Shown piece after piece: positions 59,182 through 64,000 of a stretch of DNA of 64,000 nt. Position 1 is the stretch's first letter. The number at the start of each line of letters is the position of its first letter. The position numbers and the translations under genes are program-made. Source of the stretch: Dictyophora rubrovolvata (lineage: Eukaryota; Basidiomycota; Agaricomycetes; Phallales; Phallaceae); assembly GCA_029959195.1 (NCBI GenBank), contig CP114118.1:868001-932000 (forward strand). Direction: 5' to 3'. A model generated the notes under the pieces. That model was not told the DNA's origin. It was given only the letters and a program-made list of their open reading frames with translations, and made no database searches.

Positions 59182-62100
59182 TCATGACGGAGCAGGTGCC
59201 TTCTTATTCTGCCATAACAAATACGGCTCCGACCGTAAATTCTCCGGCGCATTTTTTCGCGTACTACGACGTCCTTCAGGAAACCGAGAAGAAATATCCT
59301 TTTCGTTCACATCTAGTCATAAGCTCTCACGATTCCTAAAGCATGTATTAACGAACACTTACCGTCATCCGTTTCCGCATACCATTCGCGATATGATCTG
59401 CCCACTTGGTCAAATTTTCTTTGAGCTTGAGTTCGCGAATACCCTTGACGTTCAGCCAATCAATAAGTTCCGATAGCTATAGGGGAAAGAAAGACATAAA
59501 CAAACATAAACAAGGTTTAATGATAATAAATGCTCTCGCTCACTAGATCCGGATCCGTATAATACCCCCATTCACCGACATTCAGCACACACTCTTCCTC
59601 CTCAGACCTACGTTCTGATAAATTAAAAGTAGGATCATCTTTCTCCTTTCGTTCCATAATTTCCATATCCGCGGTGCACGGTCCTTGTACAAAGAGTCGG
59701 CCCGTAGCATACGATACCGAACCACCACCAGAAACGAGCGACGAACTCCCAATTCCATCAAACCACCAATACCGATTATGAAACCGATCTTTCCCTAACG
59801 GTTTCAACCGCACGACACTAGACCACTTCCTAAATTCACGTTCAATACTCTCCATCCGCCGCTCAAGCTTATTGTCTTCTTCATCCAATCTTCGATACTC
59901 AGCCTGCGCCTGTTTCGCGGACGCATTCTTAGCACGAGCCATCTCCCTTTGTTTAGATAACGAGTGCGATTGAATTTTACCCTTGGAATTCTTCTGTCGA
60001 GTCGACCGACTGGTGCCTCTTTCCCCGCCTGATCCCCCGCCTGATCCTATTTCCGTATCCGAGCCCTCCAAATCTGAGTCTTGAGCAGATGAGACAGAGT
60101 CAACATCGCTAAGATCCGACGAAGCATCGATATTGATATTCTCTTGTTCCCCGTCATCGCCATCCTTAGTCACAGAAGACGGCTTCGACTGTTTACCCTC
60201 ACTAGGTGCCTTTGAGTTAGTTCCATTAGTTTGACTCCCATTGGTGCCATTGGTTGTCGGTTCATCCTTAGATAGCAAGGCCATCTCATCTTGACTATAA
60301 ACATGATGGTTACGATGGGGGTGAAAACGAAGAGAGAAAAAAGGCTAATGACGCACATCTTTTTCCTTTCCTTCTTAATCTCGATCTTTTCTTTCCGCAG
60401 CAAAGTCAAATTAGTTTCACAAGTCTCCATGTATTGATGGATTTCCTTATGAGAGATGACGGTATCACAGAGGAAGGAAAGGAGGGCGAGTTTTTCTTCC
60501 GGAGGTAAGAGATAATATCTGGTCCTAGGACTAACCCGGTATAGCGAGGTTGTCAGATCTTCGTTGATAGAAACAGCATCGGCAGTCGGCGGATCAGAAG
60601 AGAAAAGTAGTCCAACTAAAATCTTCCTCAACAAAGGAAATGTCGCAACTGTGGCTTGCTAAAAAAAGAAAAAGAAAAGGGAAACAGATATCAGGTAACT
60701 CGTAAAATGTAACCACTCGTGAAAAAGAAAAGACACTTCATCTCGATATGCCAACTCACATCTTTAACGCAACCGATCAAAGCTTCTTCCCAACCAGCGC
60801 GACCTTCTTCAACCCTTAAAGGCTGTCTCTCCCAATTATTACCCACCTCGGCCAAAGCACTCGTAAGTTGCTCAGTTCGAACGCCGAACTGAATATGCAC
60901 TTCATCTCCGCTTAATCTATGATCTTCATCCTCATTCAAAAACGACACAACCGCGGCATGTCGATGTGTCGATAGGGCTCGCAGAGCATAAATAAGAGAG
61001 CTGTGGATCTCGGCAATTAATGTAACGGGTTGTTCTACGTCGTTGTGGCGAATGGCGCCTTCAAATTCGTCTAGTGTGAAGGGTGAAAGTTTTAAAGGTA
61101 CACTTTTGATATACGGTAATTGTATGTGAAATTATATTATTAATGATGATGATAACCAACAATAACAGAGATTTGATACATACCCGAATGCAGTAAAAAA
61201 ACTCCAAGCCATAAGAAGTGATTCGAAGATGGGATCTGGAAATGACAAATCCCGACTAGGCACAGGTCTAGGACGCTTTATATGACCATTGGCAGCCATA
61301 CGTTTTGATTTTTCTCGCTGTGATAAGACAACATCCAGATCCTCGGTAGGATATTTGATGTACTTTTTTTTCGGGGGAGGTTCAGCGGCGGCCGCGGCTG
61401 CTGCCGCCTCCTGTTTTATTCGTTCTTCTTCCTTTGCCTTTGCTGCTAAATACGTGTTTAGACTCTTATCATCATAGGAAGCTTGAAGAATGTATTACCC
61501 TTTTCTTCGATCTTCCTCTGTTTCTTTGATGGAGGACCATCCTTATCCTCCCAAACCTTCTTCCGCTTTTCTATTTCCTTGTTCTTGACTTCTTCCACGC
61601 CCTTTCTAGTTTCTTCCGGCATTACATTCTCGACACCATACTTTTCAGCAATCGCCTGTTTCACGGTCCAAGGGCTCGCTACCGCCGCGTCTCGATCGAC
61701 ACAATCTCGGATGAATCTTCTAAGGATAGATTTGGAAAATGAAAGGCGGTCACGGCTAATAAGTAAAATCATTAGCTTCGTATATCACAAAAAATTTAAA
61801 AAAAAAAACCAATAAGACCAACCTCAGCCGATTACATCGCACGTCATTCAAAGTTGTATCAAACTTTGGTAATGGGGGTCTAGTCCGTCCTTTGCTATCA
61901 GTCTCTGGTTCGTTACTTGCGTCGTCAATTAATTGAACTTTATAGGTATACATATTGGGATCATTCGTCGCATTCACCTCCGAAACAGGTACTTTGAGGT
62001 CTTCAGAGATTCGGTGGGGTTCGACTCCTTCACCTGTTATAAGAGGCGGAATTCAGTATATGACGTAGCCAAAAAAAAGAATAAACGGAATTAATTGCGA

Positions 62101-62861
62101 ACCGAGACTTTGAGGCGGAAAGACTTCGAGAACAGTCGCCCAGTATCTAATAGACACTTGGTTTGAATACAGAAATACGGAATTAACTTTTGAGATGTTA
62201 TACTCACCGTTCACCTTCAATTTCAACGTAAACGCCTGTGAAAACGGGTGAGATTAAGTGGGACGTTTGACGAAGACATTTAGAACATACGTTCTCTTTC
62301 AAAGTAACGGTCTTTGAAACGCTCGTATACGGCTTCTACAAGATGATCTAGACGCCCGACAACCTCTGAATGGTGAAGGGGACAGTGAGGTATCAGGTAT
62401 TGAGTGGAAGTGAGATGAGGTTAGTTGATGGAAACACGTACGCCATTGAACAGCGCGAAGAACGGGTGCTTTTAAATGTTGGGGAAAGCGAGTATGGAGA
62501 GTACGAGCTTCTTGTTGTTCGCTTTCGAGAGCCTGAAAGTAGTCCAAGCCGCTTTTACCGGTGACTTCGCATTGGAATTGTTTTAGTTTATAAAAGGACA
62601 AACGGGCGGCATAGGATCTAGAAAAAGAAAGAAATAAAAAAAGGAAATGAAAGGATGGAGAAGTGGATTCCCCCGGGGGAATGAGATTAGTGAGATGTAC
62701 GGGGAAGATTTGATTGAGGATTGAACTTGCTCGTAATCTTGGAAAATTTCGCCAGTTTGTTCCATGTAAAAAACGGGCATTAAGGGTGATGATTTGGCTT
62801 GTTCGAGGAGGGAAAGTGGGAGTTCCTTGAGCATGACACGTTTGCGCCTGCATGTGGGCAT
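59182..62861 (-). CDS. ITC1: ISWI chromatin-remodelling subunit ITC1 (WAC/DDT/WHIM protein)
   Basis: Acf1/WSTF-type partner of the Isw2/ISWI ATPase, acting in nucleosome spacing and repression. Start MPTCRRKRVMLKELPLSLLE. WAC domain: MPVFYMEQTGEIFQDYEQ followed after an intron by FQCEVTGKSGLDYFQALESE. Basic helical stretch: KNKEIEKRKKVWEDKDGPPS. DDT domain near 61000-61280, with TLDEFEGAIRHNDVEQPVTL and IAEIHSSLIYALRALSTHRH. WHIM-type region and WSD motif: VVRLKPLGKDRFHNRYWWFD. The last exons encode LSELIDWLNVKGIRELKLKE and RFPEGRRSTRKNAPENL, ending at 59182. No PHD finger or bromodomain was seen, as in yeast Itc1. Many introns; intact. Confidence 0.9.
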
Positions 62862-64000
62862 GGCGATGAGAGGGGAAGAGAGAGAAATATGTGGAGGATG
62901 GTTGGCAAGTGAAAAGGGGGAAAGACGGTGGCAGACGGAAGTAGCCAGTGTAAGATTTTGGATCCTGCCATTCCGTCGCCTGCCAGTTGGAGCGGAGCGC
63001 GAGAGAAACTCCTCAGTCTCCGCTTCAACTTGGAACTTTGGACTGCACTTGAAGCTTGAAAATTGGACAACAATTGGACAACAAACTTGCGAGTAATTCT
63101 GCTCAGGTTGGCCCAGAAATCATAACCGGAGTTCATAAACCAAATATAATCTATCTATCTGCCAGCTGGTCCGAGTATCACTTGCAACACGTCGAATCAT
63201 ATCAAACAAAGACATGGATATATCATATATGTATCATCATATATTATTATTTTTCATATCTTGGTTCGTTTCTAGTCCGAAGACTTCTTATTGAAACCAT
63301 ATATTCCACTGCCTGGCTGTGCATGAATGAATAGCACTATAGCACGCAACTGTGTCCGGTCCGACCTTTGCACCCTGACCTTGCACCTTGGACTTTGGAC
63401 CTTGACCATACTCAATTGATACACCACACGGCGTGTCATACAAGTCGTGATCGCTGTGGGGCCCGGCTCGACGTCTGTCATCTCTCCCAGAGTCCTCTCT
63501 ATCTTTCTTTCTTTCTTTCCGATTCAATACTGATAGTAACTGCTCTTGCTCCGACCCTCACCGCACTGATCTCACTGCCAGTAGGTTAACCTTTCTCCAA
63601 TCAGATATTGACTCGGACCTTGGAACGGACCTGAACACACTCGCGATAATTTCACTTGGATCAGGTCATATGCCAATAATCTCGTCCTTCATTTCTAGAC
63701 TTATTACGCTTTTAGTCCCCTGAATATTGAATATTTGAATACCCTCGGGCCCCTCTTCAAGATCCCCTTTGTTCGGTATCTAATACACATATACACTCTC
63801 AGGGTTGTCCTGGCAAATAAAAATGAAATAAAATAAAATAAAGTCTTATCAAACCCAAAAAACGAATCAAGCGTCATCATCGGATATTGCGGAAGTCGAA
63901 GCGATCATGCCAAAGTGTAATACTTAACTCAGACTGTCTAAGTTCAATCATAATGCAGATTCTCATGCAAGCGCTGTTCCCGTCATTCCTTGGAACCCAG
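62862..64000. other. Intergenic end of window, ITC1 promoter and simple repeats
   Basis: 1.14 kb with no supported gene. It includes a run of related words around 63364-63407 (CACCCTGACCTTGCACC, TTGGACTTTGGACCTTGACC), a CTTT tract at 63503-63519 and an AAAAT/AAATA tract near 63820-63842. The far end may belong to the promoter or 5' region of a gene outside the window. Confidence 0.5.

Noticed and set aside
62299-63136. Long minus- and plus-strand frames around the ITC1 start
   Set aside because: They run through the ITC1 first introns or the promoter and show biased, repeat-like composition; the WAC domain frame explains the region.
63503-63842. CTTT and AAAAT tracts as a functional element
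   Set aside because: They are short simple-sequence tracts common in fungal intergenic DNA; nothing suggests more.

Overview
The window is nuclear DNA from a filamentous basidiomycete, most likely an Agaricomycete. The evidence is gene-dense DNA on both strands, nearly every gene split by short introns of about 50-65 nt with GT-AG ends and CTAAC/CTGAC-like branch points, and basidiomycete-typical families: a DUF6535 membrane protein, a FunK1-type kinase remnant, a DUF3605 protein and a cAMP-receptor-like GPCR. Single ORFs are therefore only exons; most genes below were rebuilt by joining exons by eye against remembered family motifs. No tRNA, rRNA or CRISPR array was seen.

Layout. 1-11,142 (minus): the 5' part of a very large coiled-coil protein, then DNA topoisomerase II. 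11,479-18,012 (plus): a DHA1-type MFS transporter, then a DUF6535 protein. 18,724-22,248 (minus): a GCN20/ABCF3-type ABC ATPase. 22.3-24.1 kb: decayed DNA with repeated blocks, a kinase scrap, a helicase scrap and a short copy of the ABC-signature exon of the neighbouring GCN20 gene. 24,128-30,603 (minus): a Pex24/Pex30-type peroxin with a dysferlin-type region, a GRIP golgin, and PEX14. 31,024-34,919: mitochondrial EF-Tu and glycine-cleavage H protein (plus), and the complex I ESSS/NDUFB11 subunit (minus). 35,253-36,737 (plus): a seven-helix receptor, followed by 1.6 kb holding a probable unknown pseudogene. 38,378-42,018 (minus): RPN2, divergent from COX subunit VIa. 42,996-50,678: DUF3605 protein, phosphopantothenoylcysteine decarboxylase, an unrecognised one-exon gene, NAA40, DLT1-like protein and WRAP73. 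51,280-62,861: cytochrome b5 reductase, TRAPP II Trs65-type subunit, a vacuolar amino-acid transporter and the ISWI partner ITC1. The last 1.1 kb has simple repeats and no supported gene.

Most of the window is core housekeeping. Two functional groupings stand out: four nuclear genes for mitochondrial proteins within about 12 kb (TUF1, GCV3, NDUFB11, COX VIa) and two peroxins flanking a golgin. Accessory or decaying DNA is confined to 13.5-18.7, 22.3-24.1 and 36.7-38.4 kb. I found no convincing new multi-gene system. The observations most worth checking are non-canonical GC-AG introns in TOP2 and TUF1, 21- and 24-nt microexons placed on catalytic motifs of the ABC ATPase, and the decayed block with its ABC-signature fragment.
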